The notes under the pieces were generated by a model, which was given only the letters and a program-made list of their open reading frames with translations, was not told the DNA's origin and did not search any database. DNA of 64,000 nt from Pisaster brevispinus. Lineage: Eukaryota > Echinodermata > Asteroidea > Forcipulatida > Asteriidae. Shown in pieces: positions 23,660 through 35,275 of the stretch. Both the position numbers and the translations under genes were made by a program. Location of the stretch: NCBI GenBank assembly GCA_023634235.1, contig JAMKCF010000013.1, forward strand, positions 2,666,001 through 2,730,000, given 5' to 3'. Numbering within the stretch: position 1 is the stretch's first letter; every line of letters starts with the position of its first letter.

Positions 23660-23800
23660 GATTCATACATGTACTTCCTGCGAATGCTTCGTGCGAAGCG
23701 AATTTTTTTGCGTCACAATTGAAAGGGCAGCGCGTACCGATTATTGCGTCACCAAAGTTCGCTTAGCAATTCGCATTCGCATTCGCAGGAAGTATGAATC
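23660..23800. mobile_element. Foldback element with 'GATTCATAC..TTCCTGCGAATGC' arms
   Basis: The left arm 'gattcatacatgtacttcct' + 'gcgaatgc' is mirrored by the right arm 'gcattcgcaggaagtatgaatc'. The right arm holds an internal repetition of 'attcgc'. The element is about 140 bp with no coding. Confidence 0.75.
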
Positions 23801-26800
23801 AGGCTTTAAACATTTCCTTTAATTCCTATATAAAAACGTGTCAACATAAATGAGGGCGCTATATATCCTTAAGTTTGGCTTTATCACTACGGCTACGGCT
23901 ATCCACGTCTTCATGCGTTGAAGTATATGACGCCTTTAGCAAAACCCTTAGCAACAATCGTTTATGTAGCCGCCAATGCGGATACGGCCTGAGCAATGTT
24001 TAAAAAATGAATTCATCGGTTCAGTTCAATGTGAGTTGATGTTAATTGCATCAAATTCTTTCACTTGGGATTAATGTACTATTTTTTCTGCCCACTATCT
24101 TCCTTATTTAAAATGATCACATCATAACCAGCGGCGTCACCAGACTATCATTTTTTATGTAAACATTTGTATTTCGTATTTATTTCTTTATGTATTTGCT
24201 CATTACTATTATTAATATTTTTAATGGGGTGGGGATGGGCGAATGAGGTACAAAGAACTGTTTGAATGGAGGGGGGGGGGCAATCGGTGATGTTCCCAAA
24301 TGCATCAAATACGTTACCGCAAGAAAACATACCTATTGTAGTGCGGAGAGCTGTCCAGAAAAGTTTGTTATAAAACAAAATAAGATGGTGGTGTAATTGG
24401 CCAAAATAAATGTGAGCACAGAACCACCAACATTCATTCACTCTCCAAGAACTCGGTTGTAGTGAGGGCGTTGTTGGGAGACATGAACCCCAACCCCTCC
24501 CCCACCACCCCTCCCCCACCCCTCCCCCACCCCTACACACACCACCACCACCAACCTCTCACCGACCTCCACCTGACCCCTATAAACACTACTTTGAAAT
24601 CGAAACTGTTATGACTGGTTTTCAGTAATTCTTAATCCAATCACCCAGGACACCATGAGTGCACAGTGTGCATGTTATCATATCAGTTAATCTTTCGAAA
24701 GTACACGGTTAAAATAGCGGCACATTATCGCTATATTATTCTAATAACTGTAGGTGGATAACATTTCAGAGTGTGTTTACAGCAGGGGTGCAGTGTTTGG
24801 CCGAGTTTTGTGGCTTTTAAGGGAAAACAAACGACAGAGTATGCCGTTTGAAAACAATGTATTTGGAGACATTCCGCGAATGTTTGTCAACGCATTCAAT
24901 AGAGTCAGCCATCTTTGTTTCATTGTCACTTGGACAACACAGGCTTGCAGCTATACCATTTACATGTATACCGGTATTTCCACACATTACATGTATATTC
25001 ACTTTAAGACAGTTACAGTTTTCACAGAAACCCCGGACACATTCGAACAGCATTCAAACGTGAAACTTACCAAGAAGATGTCCTCAAGTTCCACTGGCTC
25101 GTAGTTTGGGGAGTGGACAGGGGTTACTGCCATTCCATAGTACGTCCTTGCTGTTGTAAGTGTCCGGATGCAGTTTGCACAACTCGAGGTTTCACAACTT
25201 CACACTAAAATTGTTGTCAGCAAGCAACGAGCCCGGCTTTCCTTGTGATATGTATTTCCACAAACAATAGCTATTGTTGTCTCATGTGATGTGTTGGCTT
25301 AATTCCGGGTTAATTCCTCAGTTTTGGGGGGAATCCAAAGAGAGCATAAAACACGACACAACCCATAAGTGAAGAATAGTGCAACTGCAATACACGTGTG
25401 TGTTACATGAGCCTATTCACGAAAATTCGGTTTGTTTTCCGCGCCTTTTCTAAAAACTATCGTCTGCTCGCACAATGCACAGATGTCGTATGTAACTTTG
25501 AGTCTCACATGTGACAGGTTCAAAAGAATGACTGGGGGTTATAATCTGTAAAGGATGTTCGAGATGTACCTTTTGAATTTCTTTAAAGGCGTGTATGAAT
25601 AAATTAAACTTAGTACCTGATTTGTAATTGTCTGTTAACAGAAAAAGGTCGCAAATTACTGGCCTGGGCAGTGGCTATTGAACGCCGAACAATATTCTTT
25701 AATGTTGTCGCTGCCGTCAACGGCCCCAGCATTCGCCGTATCTGACGTCACTGTTTGTAAAAGTCATTTCTAGGCCTCCTCCTTTTTATGTCATTATTTC
25801 AGTGCAATGAAGTGAAGAAGCTTCACCCCCCCCCCCCCAAACTCTTACAATGGGAAATGGGTTATTGGAACTACATTTCCTTCGCTCTATACAAATAAGC
25901 TAATTGAATCTTTCAACACATAACGTCAACGTGGTTTGAAATGAGGTACTGCTGAAGTTTTCGGCAATTTAATTAACGGTCTGTGCACACATGCTGGGAA
26001 TTGAGTTTCTGAATTTGAATGAAATAAATAGTGGTCTCACTGGTTAATATTGCTCACACTGTAGACTGAGGCAAACTAGAGGTAAAAGGGGGGGGGGGTA
26101 AATAATGTGTATTCTTGAAAATGTTAAGTTGAAAATGACACCAAGTTTATGAAGTTCCTTTCTCGAACCAAGGTGTGTGTGTGGAAAATCAACCATGTTC
26201 CAAAGAATGCTAAACTGATGTTTAGATCAAGGAGTTAAATATTTAGTGGGGAATATTTTTTTGCAGTAGGGCAAAGCATTGACTAATGCTATTCATAGTT
26301 CATATCAGGGGATGGTGAAAAACTACAAAAACAACCATTTTGTACTTACGGTTTTTAAATTGAATAAACACACACTTTTGGGGAGGAGTTGTTTAACGCA
26401 TGATCTTCCTAAAGATTTTAGGTACGAAACAAAACTTGCAAATATTATTGCAACCACTGCGAAACAAAATTTGCAGATTATTTTACCGGTGCAGTCAATT
26501 GTAACTTTCATTACAACTATTTGTTATGTTATTTACTTTTTTTCCACAAAGTCATTTACTTTTGACTTAACTAAAGGTATGGTCAGAGACTGATTTTTGT
26601 CAACGTATTTCTAGGCACAATTATAAAGAAAGATAAAATAAAGGCCATCATGTGAAAATTTCAGCTGAATACAGTGTTCTACTTGCTGAGGAACAGCAAA
26701 CAAAATTCACAGTATTTTCACAAGAACGTCGAATCCTACGCGTTTACCAAGGTGACAGTGGGTATCTCTGGCCGCAGCATTCTCAGATTAAAATGTTTTG

Positions 26801-27805
26801 AAGTGAAATACAATCATCTACTTCGAACGGAACCCTTTCTCAAACAAGAGCTTTTACTATCAACAGCTGCGGTGCTTCTCACCAAGAACGTTTTTACGGT
26901 CATTAAAGTTTTGAGTATTTACCAATCTATGACCCTACCATTAAAGTTGGGTTTTTTTTAAGACTATAAACGGTGACCCCCAGGAACGGAGTGTAAACCT
27001 TATTTTATGTAAAAAAAAATTATAATAATAATAACACAACCGATACCTGTGAGACTTTGGGACAGAGTGGCTCGCGTTGTTGTTGACTGCAACTTCCAAC
27101 ACTTCAACATTTTCCCAGAACATTTTAGTTCAATTACGGTAATGCAAGAACTTCCCCCAAAAAATGAAAATGCTTTCAACGATGATGTATTACCTACAAT
27201 GTTTTTACGTGGAAGAAAACCTTAATGGGCACAAATTAACCGGGGATGTTTTGGGGGCCATCGGCAGATGATTGATGGGAAAGAAAACGAAAAAGTTGAC
27301 ATCTTTTGTTTTATTATATACTCACCAAATTGATGGAGAAGGTCTAAATTGCGAGCTCGTGTAAGAGGGGGTAATTAAATGACTTGAATTAAAATGTTTG
27401 CTTAATTAGTTAGATGACTGCGACATGCCAACATGACGCCCGGGCACTTTAATGGTGTGGGGTGAATTTTAATGGACTTGGATTCAGTAATTTGGGTAAA
27501 GAATTGTCAGTAGAGGAGCAACATTAGTAGTAGAGGTCTCGTCCTGTCCAACATTAAAACATCGACGAGAAAACTCGTCTTTCTATCCAAACCAGCCTAG
27601 GCATCGTCCATCCACTGCAGGATGTAGCCCCACTGTCCGACGCGTCCATGTAGTCATTTTCCTTTACCCGTTCTGGTCCATGATCTTCCCGGCGTTCTTC
27701 ACTGTATCATCTCTCCATCATTCATTCAATTTATATTTACTTTTATAAAATTTAAAACATAAAAAATTAAATAAATAAATAAAAATGATTGGCAGCACAA
27801 AACTG
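23801..27805. other. No confident gene
   Basis: There are C- and G-rich tracts (24271-24280, 24480-24540, 25828-25838, 26089-26098). A minus-strand candidate first exon at 25071-25133 (ATG in good context, 21 codons, GTAAGT donor) has no partner exon that I can identify. Confidence 0.45.
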
Positions 27806-28372
27806 CAGTGGAATAGCCAGGACTTTTTCGGTGGCGGTGGTGGTGATGGTGGTGGTGGTGGTGATGGTGGTGGTGGTGGTAGTGGTGGTGGTGATGGTGG
27901 TGGTGGTGGTGATGGTGGTGGTGGTGGTGGTGGTGGTGGTGGTGGTGGTAGTGGTGGTGGTGATGGTGGTGGTGGTGGTGATGGTGGTGGTGGTGGTGGT
28001 GGTGGTGGTGGTGGTGGTGATGGTGGTGGAGGGGGGGCTGCCTTTAAGTGGGGGGGGGGCTCAAGGGGAATGGGTTCGTCAGTGGTGGGGGGGTCATGCT
28101 TTTACTCTGAAAGGGGGACGTCGCAGGGGCCACCATCCTCTTATGTTTTTGGCATTTGGTAGCTGCGGTAGTGGTCCCGATCGCGATCGTTCACTACCTT
28201 AGATTTACAAACACGCATTTCCCTCTTTTCCCCTTTTTCTTTTTGTGAGCACTATCGCGATTTTTTTTATTTTTTTTTTTATTATTTTTGTTTGGGGGAG
28301 GGGGCACCTGGGGGACTCTGAAAATTTGTGAGGGGGGGACACGTGCCCCCAGGCTCCTTGGCTACGCCACTG
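27806..28372. mobile_element. Inverted-repeat element carrying a (GGT)n tract
   Basis: The left end 'cagtggaatagccaggact' and right end 'ccttggctacgccactg' are imperfect inverted copies of the same terminus as the 10146-10499 element. The interior holds a 200-bp (GGT)n/(GAT) tract and several G runs. Long open frames here (poly-Gly, poly-Val) are products of the repeat and not genes. Confidence 0.7.
27828..28035 (+). repeat. (GGT)n microsatellite with GAT/AGT interruptions
   Basis: About 65 trinucleotide units, mostly GGT, are interrupted by GAT and AGT at semi-regular spacing. The strand is G-rich with G and T only over long stretches, so it could form non-B structures. Confidence 0.95.
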
Positions 28373-29146
28373 TAAAGCTGAAGTAGGAATTAACTTACAA
28401 ATGGAAACCATTCACAAAATTGCACTACAAAAATGACAATTTAAGAAAAAAACATTACTACAAAAATGGCGACTCTAAGAAAAACACAATAAGTGGCAAC
28501 GCACACAAAATTGCATAGAGCTAGAAAGTGTTATGACCCACAAGCCCTCAAAACTACACGCAATCACAGGGGGAGCCATGCACACGAAACCCACAACTCT
28601 GGGATGTAACTCTGCGTTGCTTACATTATTATTTTGTTGTATGCACATTGCTGTTGTTGTCAAGCATGACTTAAACAGAAACATTTTAAAACTCTTCGTC
28701 TTTTTGCTTGAGTTTAAACAACGAGATTTTCAACCATTCGTTGTGAAGAGAGAGAGAAACAATGACCCTACTTTTCCATCCATACTATGGACTGAAATGA
28801 GCTGATTGTTCGCTATGACAAACACATCGGCAAAGCAATACGGATCGACATTCTGTCTGAAGTACCGTATTCAAAATGATCCCCTCGACGCTAGCCTCGT
28901 TACAAGAACCCTTAAAAAAATCTCTCACCAGAGCCAAGGTTACGGCTGGAATGAAAGACTGATGTCTAAAATTACATATAGGCATACTCAGCATTCCAAT
29001 GATGAAAGGTTCATAGAATTTTCAAAACACAGAAACAACGTGGCTCCATAAATTGTATTCAAGAACCCTTAGAAATAATTGGTGCACAATAATGGTGAAA
29101 AATCAAACTGATAATGTTTTATTTGTCCGTGTGCTTGTATCTCCAG
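28373..29146 (+). other. Upstream sequence and splice acceptor of the peptide-precursor exon
   Basis: There is no coding feature until the polypyrimidine-rich stretch 'tttatttgtccgtgtgcttg' and the acceptor 'tatctccag' ending at 29146. An in-frame ATG at 29114 lies inside this tract and is therefore unlikely to be the start. Confidence 0.6.
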
Positions 29147-29158
29147 CTTGAAGTGACA

Positions 29159-29977
29159 ATGGCAAGATTGCATTTGATCCTACTTCTTCTGTCAGTGGTG
29201 GTCGCCGCAGTGGTGCTCCAGTGTCGGGCCGAAGATGAAGACGCTGCAGGTGAGCAAGGCACCGTAGACCAAGTTCTAAAACAACTATATGACGAAGATA
29301 ATGACGAAGATAAACGCGCCAACCACTACGCTAGTGGACGCCAACGTTCCAAGGCGAGAGGCGGATACCGTCGGGTTACTAAATCCGACCCGGATTTGGA
29401 AGATGCAGCAGGACTTGAAGATATGGATGAAGACAAACGGGCTAACTACCGCGCCTCTGTCGGCCGTAGTGGTAAGAAGGGATTCCGTAGATACACCAAA
29501 TCCGATGAAGACGAAGATGAGATCCCGGCAATGGAAGACATGAATGAGGACAAGAGAGCCAATTATCGTGCCACTACAAGCCGTTCACGTAAACCTAACC
29601 GCTTCAACCGATTTACTAAGTCCGACGAGGATGAAGACATGGCGGGGTTGGAAGACGTGGCGGGGTTGGAAGATATGGACGAGGATAAACGCGCCAACTA
29701 CCATGCCCGCAGCAAGGGTAGGGCTGGGTTCCGCAGGTACACAAAGTCAAACGAAGATCTTCAGGCATTGGAGGACGAGGGCGAGGACGAGGACGAAGGC
29801 GAAGACAAGAGAGCCAATTTCCACGCCCGTAACAGGGGAAAGGCGGGATTCCGGAGATACACCAAGTCGGATGAAGATCTTGCCATGGAAGACGCAGCAG
29901 CTGTCGAACTCGGCGAGGATAAGCGCGCCAACTACCACGCCTCGCGCGGGAAAGCGAGAGGCGGGCGTCGATATTAG
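29159..29977 (+). CDS. Secreted six-peptide precursor, echinoderm AN-peptide type
   Basis: A 272-aa secretory precursor. Residues 1-24 form a signal peptide (MARLHLILLL, then LSVVVAAVVLQCRA). It then alternates six basic peptides with acidic spacers. Each peptide follows a Lys-Arg site (52-53, 93-94, 132-133, 177-178, 217-218, 255-256) and starts Ala-Asn. The N termini are ANHYAS, ANYRAS, ANYRAT, ANYHAR, ANFHAR and ANYHAS. Five end in (G)(F/Y)RR(Y/V)TKS or a variant, and the last ends in RRY at the stop codon. Spacers are rich in Asp/Glu. I chose the ATG at 29159 because an acceptor at 29146 precedes it and it begins a standard signal peptide; the ATG at 29114 lies in the intron. The AA/N start and dibasic layout match the echinoderm AN-peptide precursors as I remember them. 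The receptor and action are unknown to me. Cationic antimicrobial peptides are an alternative. Confidence 0.88.
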   Translation: MARLHLILLLLSVVVAAVVLQCRAEDEDAAGEQGTVDQVLKQLYDEDNDEDKRANHYASGRQRSKARGGYRRVTKSDPDLEDAAGLEDMDEDKRANYRASVGRSGKKGFRRYTKSDEDEDEIPAMEDMNEDKRANYRATTSRSRKPNRFNRFTKSDEDEDMAGLEDVAGLEDMDEDKRANYHARSKGRAGFRRYTKSNEDLQALEDEGEDEDEGEDKRANFHARNRGKAGFRRYTKSDEDLAMEDAAAVELGEDKRANYHASRGKARGGRRY

Positions 29978-30591
29978 ATAGTGACGAAAGTAAAATCAGT
30001 TACACAAAAGTCAAACTTTTTTCATTATCTGGTATGATCAGTCTGGGGAAATCATGCAGGGCGACTCCATTGAAGTCTAAGCATCTAACTTTCATTACTT
30101 TTTCATTTTAATCTAGGGACTTTTTGCCGCAATGTCTTTGACTTCAATTATCGCTTTAGTGTATTGGATTAAATTAAGTGAGTCAGCACTGTCGGTAAAC
30201 TACGATTACGTAATGAGCAATTGATTAATAATATGCATAGAACCTTGCATTAATTGGCCAATCACGAAAGCACGTTTAAACCACTCCCCTAGTTTTAAAG
30301 GAAAATATTCATCCATGGCCACATATCAATTATCTTAAAATGACTGACAAGGTGGCAGCACAAGTGTTACAAAGCTGGATGTTTTTGGCTAACACAGACA
30401 CCGATTTAGATTTTGCAGAAAGCGTTGGCAAAAGAAAAAACCACAACAACAACAGATGAAAGATTAAAGTGACCTTGAAGAAAGAAAAGATTTTCGGCAA
30501 TTATAACAGCTTGACGTGATTTGTGGTATAGAGTAACTGCGCCACAATATCGATGGAGGCTCTTGTTGGTAGATTGTATTTTTCTCAAGTT

Positions 30592-30597
30592 AATAAA
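30592..30597 (+). terminator. Candidate polyadenylation signal AATAAA
   Basis: AATAAA followed by a GT-rich stretch (tgtgcattatgtat) lies about 615 bases after the precursor stop codon. An ATTAAA near 30169 is an alternative. This implies a 3' UTR of 0.2-0.65 kb. Confidence 0.4.
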
Positions 30598-31056
30598 AAA
30601 TGTGCATTATGTATAACTTCACGTGCATTTGGTTACCGATATTCTGTAACACTAATCATTGTATTTTATAAGTGTAAATATCCTCACCATTCTATATTTG
30701 TAAGTGTTGCTGGTGTTGCTCTCCAAAAACCACACAAAGGCGAAGAATGAAACATTGAGCATTAAGAAAGAGTATAACAAAACGCCCATAAACTGTAATT
30801 CAAATGAATTGCTGTCTGGAGCATTTTAGCTTCAGGTATAAAAAGCAACTCAATGTACATTAAAGTAGACATTAGATTATTGCTCAGAGTTGTTTTTTCT
30901 TTAAGTGAAAAAGCTTCAATTTATTTGGAGAGAGTTTAAGACACTTGATCTGGAGGAAGGCTAGATTGTGAAGTTCTGACAAACACAAAGCCTTCCAAGC
31001 TTTTTACACAAAAACCGTAAACACGCGTAGAAACAGACAATGAAGTGCACTTCAGT

Positions 31057-31200
31057 GGGGGACTTTTGAACGCTGGGTGGCAGCAGACTTGCCAGGTAAA
31101 TTTCCATTGTTTACGTAGTTCTGAGCATGCGCACACTACCAAAAAAAACAATGGATTTACATGGTAAGTGTGCTGCCACCTAGCGTCCCAAACGTTCCCT
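31057..31200. mobile_element. Foldback MITE with 'ACGCT(G/A)GGTGGCAGCA' arms
   Basis: The left arm 'gaacgctgggtggcagcaga' + 'cttgccaggtaaatttccat' is mirrored by the right arm (aatggatttacatggtaagt, then gtgctgccacctagcgtccc). The element is about 144 bp, with a small loop rich in adenines. Confidence 0.75.
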
Positions 31201-34200
31201 AATTAGCAACACTCACCACATTCATACTTCTTCTGAATTTAATCTTTGAAAGTTCTGGTAACAAAATGAATGTATTAGTTTGCACAATTTTTAAAAGGGG
31301 TCCAATGTGCGACAACGTCGACTGGTAACTGATGGTTCAGTAACGGTAGGCCTCGTGGATGACCGAAAGGTCCAAGTGTATGTTTCCTGCTAATAGCTAC
31401 AGTTAGTCAACTAGATCAACCAGAGTTGACAAAGAAGTGATTGTCCAACTGCAGTTAACCATAGTTACCAGTCCATCTTGCTCGTAATGCTATTTTTAGT
31501 CAGTTAGTGTAAACCACATTTCCTCGTTTTAACAGTAGTTTTACCATAAAATGCACCTGAGAATAATGTGATGACTATAGCCGTAATAGCAGCATATCAT
31601 TATGTGGTTTTCTTGTCGACGAAAGCAAAATAAAGAAGTAGTCAAAGTTAAACCAAGAAAAAAAAAGAACTGTGTAATATTTATGTGGAAGCCAAGTACG
31701 AATCAAGACCGCTGTAGTCTCAAAATGGAACACTTTCCAAAATTGCAGACCGTAATATAAAAAGTAATGAGTCGTCATATCAAGCTTACAAGCTCTCAAT
31801 ATATTTCTCTTTCGTATATTAATTAGTAACTGATCAATGTACCCGTTGCTGGACGCCAAAAGCGTTGTAACGTCCCTACCAACGAACCCTATTTGCAGTC
31901 TCTTTGGTGTCTCCTTCATCAACGCCACTCAGCTCCTGCTGAACTTCACAAAAAAGTACACTGAAAGAACCTCCGTTAATGAGCTTATGCCGAGTCACAT
32001 CCCCTATAGTTTGCCCCGTGACATATCCACTTCTCAATCGGGAAGAGTTATCGCCGTAATCTCTGAATGTCACAACTAGAAATGTTCCCGTAATAACAAT
32101 TAGGATTCTCGACTCTTAGACTCAAGTGTCTCTCCACGACGTCGCGGTATGTAACCGTACCGAGAGGGTCTTGCCAATTTGCAGGGAATCCAATGTCGTG
32201 GTTAATATTGTTATCTCAATTATTTTACTCACAATCATTGGATGTGCGATCAAACGTAAGATCAGACGGGGGTGAGTTTATAACAACATTAAGTCAATAT
32301 CAACTGCTCTCCACTTGTCGATTGCCCGTAGCATTGGCCTCGAGCATCGGTCTCGGGCATTGCCCTCAACTTGAATCCAATGAAATTCGGCAATCGTTAG
32401 AAAACTGATGTTCTTATTTTAAGCTCGATAATTTTCACCCACGTTCAATTTCCCATTCTTATCATACTTCCAGAGTGAAATGGCACAGGGTTGCCCATTT
32501 TGGTTGGATAATTTGGATGACTGCTGATTTTAATAAACATGTTTACCACCGCGGTGCATCGGTTCTTCTCAGCACCACCACTATAGTCAAAAGAGATTTC
32601 ACACACGGTGTCACCGCAAAAATGTTAGTGTATTTTTCTATAAAGTGATTGCTCATTAATCTAATTAAGGTTCAAGCGGCAGTTGTTAACAGTTCCCAAT
32701 GGTGAAAGGAAATTGTTATAATCAGTGTAGATTTTACGCGTGGGACCCTAATCAATTAGATTTTTATTAATACCCGTCATACCAAGAAAGTACTTCCTTG
32801 TCCTTTGTTGGCACTTTAAACATGGGTCATCTTTCAAGTTCTACCCGCACCGAGATGGAATTTGACGTTGCCACATTCAAAAGTGGATTTTTAAAAAAAG
32901 GAAAAAAAAGCTGAAGGAGGTAGAGCTACTACAAATCAACGAATTACTAACGGCAGGGCAGACCTTTGACATTCCACAAAAATGTGCGAGTGTCAGTGTT
33001 TAAAACGCACTTGAAACATATTTGCCTTAAGCAGGATTATAAACAGTCAATTTTGTTCGGAGCTGCCGAATTATCCGATTCCGACTTCTAATTACAGAGA
33101 CTAAAGTTCTTGATTTAAAATGATTTCCTGCTGCTCCTGCATTGTGTTCAGAGCAATTACTTCTCGTTAACAACGATTGTACATTCACCAGAAAGTGGCA
33201 AAGTTCAGTTGTCTTACAAGTACTTTAATCAATGATGTAGGACTATAGACGAAAGACAGCGATTATACTTTCCCCTGCGTATAAAGATGGAAGATTATGG
33301 TACCAGTCATCAACGAGGAACGGTCAAATCTGTAGGCGTATTGAGGATGTTTCTACAATTGGAAACACATCTAATTGGTCACGGAGAACATACTATAGCG
33401 AGAACAAAAAAGAACTGCTTTTTAGTGCTGCTGCACACCTTAATAATTAAATTGTTGTTGTGAATAGCAACCTGGCTCACATTAAGCCGAATTTCCTATT
33501 AATCTTTATCTTAAATTATTAACATCTTAATTATATTTGACACCCTGAATGCCATGTGGTTCGACACCAACACCGGATATGATCAAGAGATGTGATATTA
33601 AGCGATTTGCCAGTCGTGGCGCAGGGGGGAGACATTGCCGAGACGACCGGCATGCAGCTTGGTTACGGTACGATCAGTGTATCAATGGAGAAGTACCGTA
33701 TAAAAAAATGTTAAATTACTCGCTGCATCAGTGAGGATGGTGAGAGGAGGGAGTGAAGAGGTTTTAAAGGCAGCCGGGCAATCAAATACAACACATGAGG
33801 GGAGCTGCTTTTTCTTTTTACGCCTGCGTGGAAACAGCACAACAACGCTAAGGGGAAAAAACTATTAAAAACCACAAGAAATTTGAGCAAGTATTGATAC
33901 AACAGTTTCAGGCCAAAATGCAAGTATCTCGTAAAGCAAGACAGATAAAATCCACATACAATTTTTGAGCTGAAATTATTATGAATTGTGTTTTACTACC
34001 CCCCCCCCCAAAAAAAAAAAAAAAAATGAAAATATAATAATTTCAGCTAAAAATGATTTCTTTTCTGTTTTTATTTGAGTTTTTGCTCGTTTTTTGTACA
34101 CAAGAAATGCCGAACAGAAATAGAATCTACATTGCAACTACGAGTTTCAGATTAATATTTTGAGCTGACACATTCTGCCTCCTCATCTCGGGTTTTCACA

Positions 34201-35275
34201 AACACAGACTTGATCGTCAGAGTGCGCCCTCTACATTGGGTCAAAAAATATTTCAGATCCGCATTTTAGACAAGTGTTTGTTTGGAATAGTAAACTTGTA
34301 CTCTAAAAAAGTTCATTTGATTACATAAAAACTTTCAGAGCACAGGTGGTATAGCTCTTAAATGAACCTAAGAAGCGAACCTGCACTACATTGTTTTAAA
34401 AAGTCCCCCGTTGGGGCTAAGGGAAGGTACAGGACTTCGACTCGTCGCCCACCTATACAGCCTTGGCCCTCTTTTAATATTAGATCCTAAACCCATAGAC
34501 CTTTCAAGCTGTTGTTTACGGTTGACAAGAACCACTGAATAAGTCAAGTGATTTCCACCCAGCCCGAGCTATTGAGCAACTTTCTGTTTTACTTTTCGAG
34601 AGCTTTGAACGACTTCGCCAATTGAATTAGTAATTAACAACCGGGCAGGAGAGCAATCGGAGAGCGCCAGTGACTTGAGACAGTGCATTATAAAACATTA
34701 ATTTGATAATGGACTGGGACATTAATATTTAGTACAGGCGCATAAATACTGCACACACAGTGGCACTGGAAGTGCACGTCAGCCATCCGTGACCAACATA
34801 AACATTACATCAAACTTAATCATGGCCTCATTTCTGACTTAACATTGACTCAAATTAAAATACGAAGGCCCCTAACCTCGTTCTCATTGGGCATATCAAC
34901 GTGCCGTATCGTCCCCTGCCGATCGAGAAAGACATATTGAGGGGAAATCGCGCAACGAGATCATGCAGTCATGGGAACAAGGTACGGATTCCCGCTCCAC
35001 CCGCTCCACCCCCCCCCCCCCCCTAAAAAGGGCCGAAAAGTAAAATTGACTAAACTGTTATGAGAGAAGATATAATTACATCGGATGTAAACGGAACACG
35101 ACAACGGTACGAAAATAAAATAATATTGCAAAAAAAATGAAATTGGATGCAATGACATTACGGGGCCCCTTTGTGAAATTTAAACTCGGAAAGGTCAGTG
35201 CTACTACTACACCCCATCTTTCAATTTGTGTACTGTAATGCTAATTGGCCGACATACTAGAACGATGAGATTTTA
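31201..35275. other. Intergenic, no gene seen
   Basis: AT-rich, with C and A runs at 34001-34026 and a C run at 35010-35024. Short open frames on both strands show no domain. Confidence 0.55.

Noticed and set aside
27785..28202. Poly-Gly and poly-Val open frames
   Set aside because: Both are translations of the (GGT)n microsatellite inside a mobile element; no start context, domain or splice site supports a gene.
29114..29158. Upstream ATG of the peptide precursor (15 extra residues)
   Set aside because: It lies before the acceptor at 29146, inside the pyrimidine-rich intron end, and would place 15 residues ahead of the signal peptide.
29289..29981. Other-frame open frames across the peptide precursor (plus and minus)
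   Set aside because: They exist because the internally repeated precursor lacks stops in shifted frames. Only the main frame has a signal peptide and regular cleavage sites.
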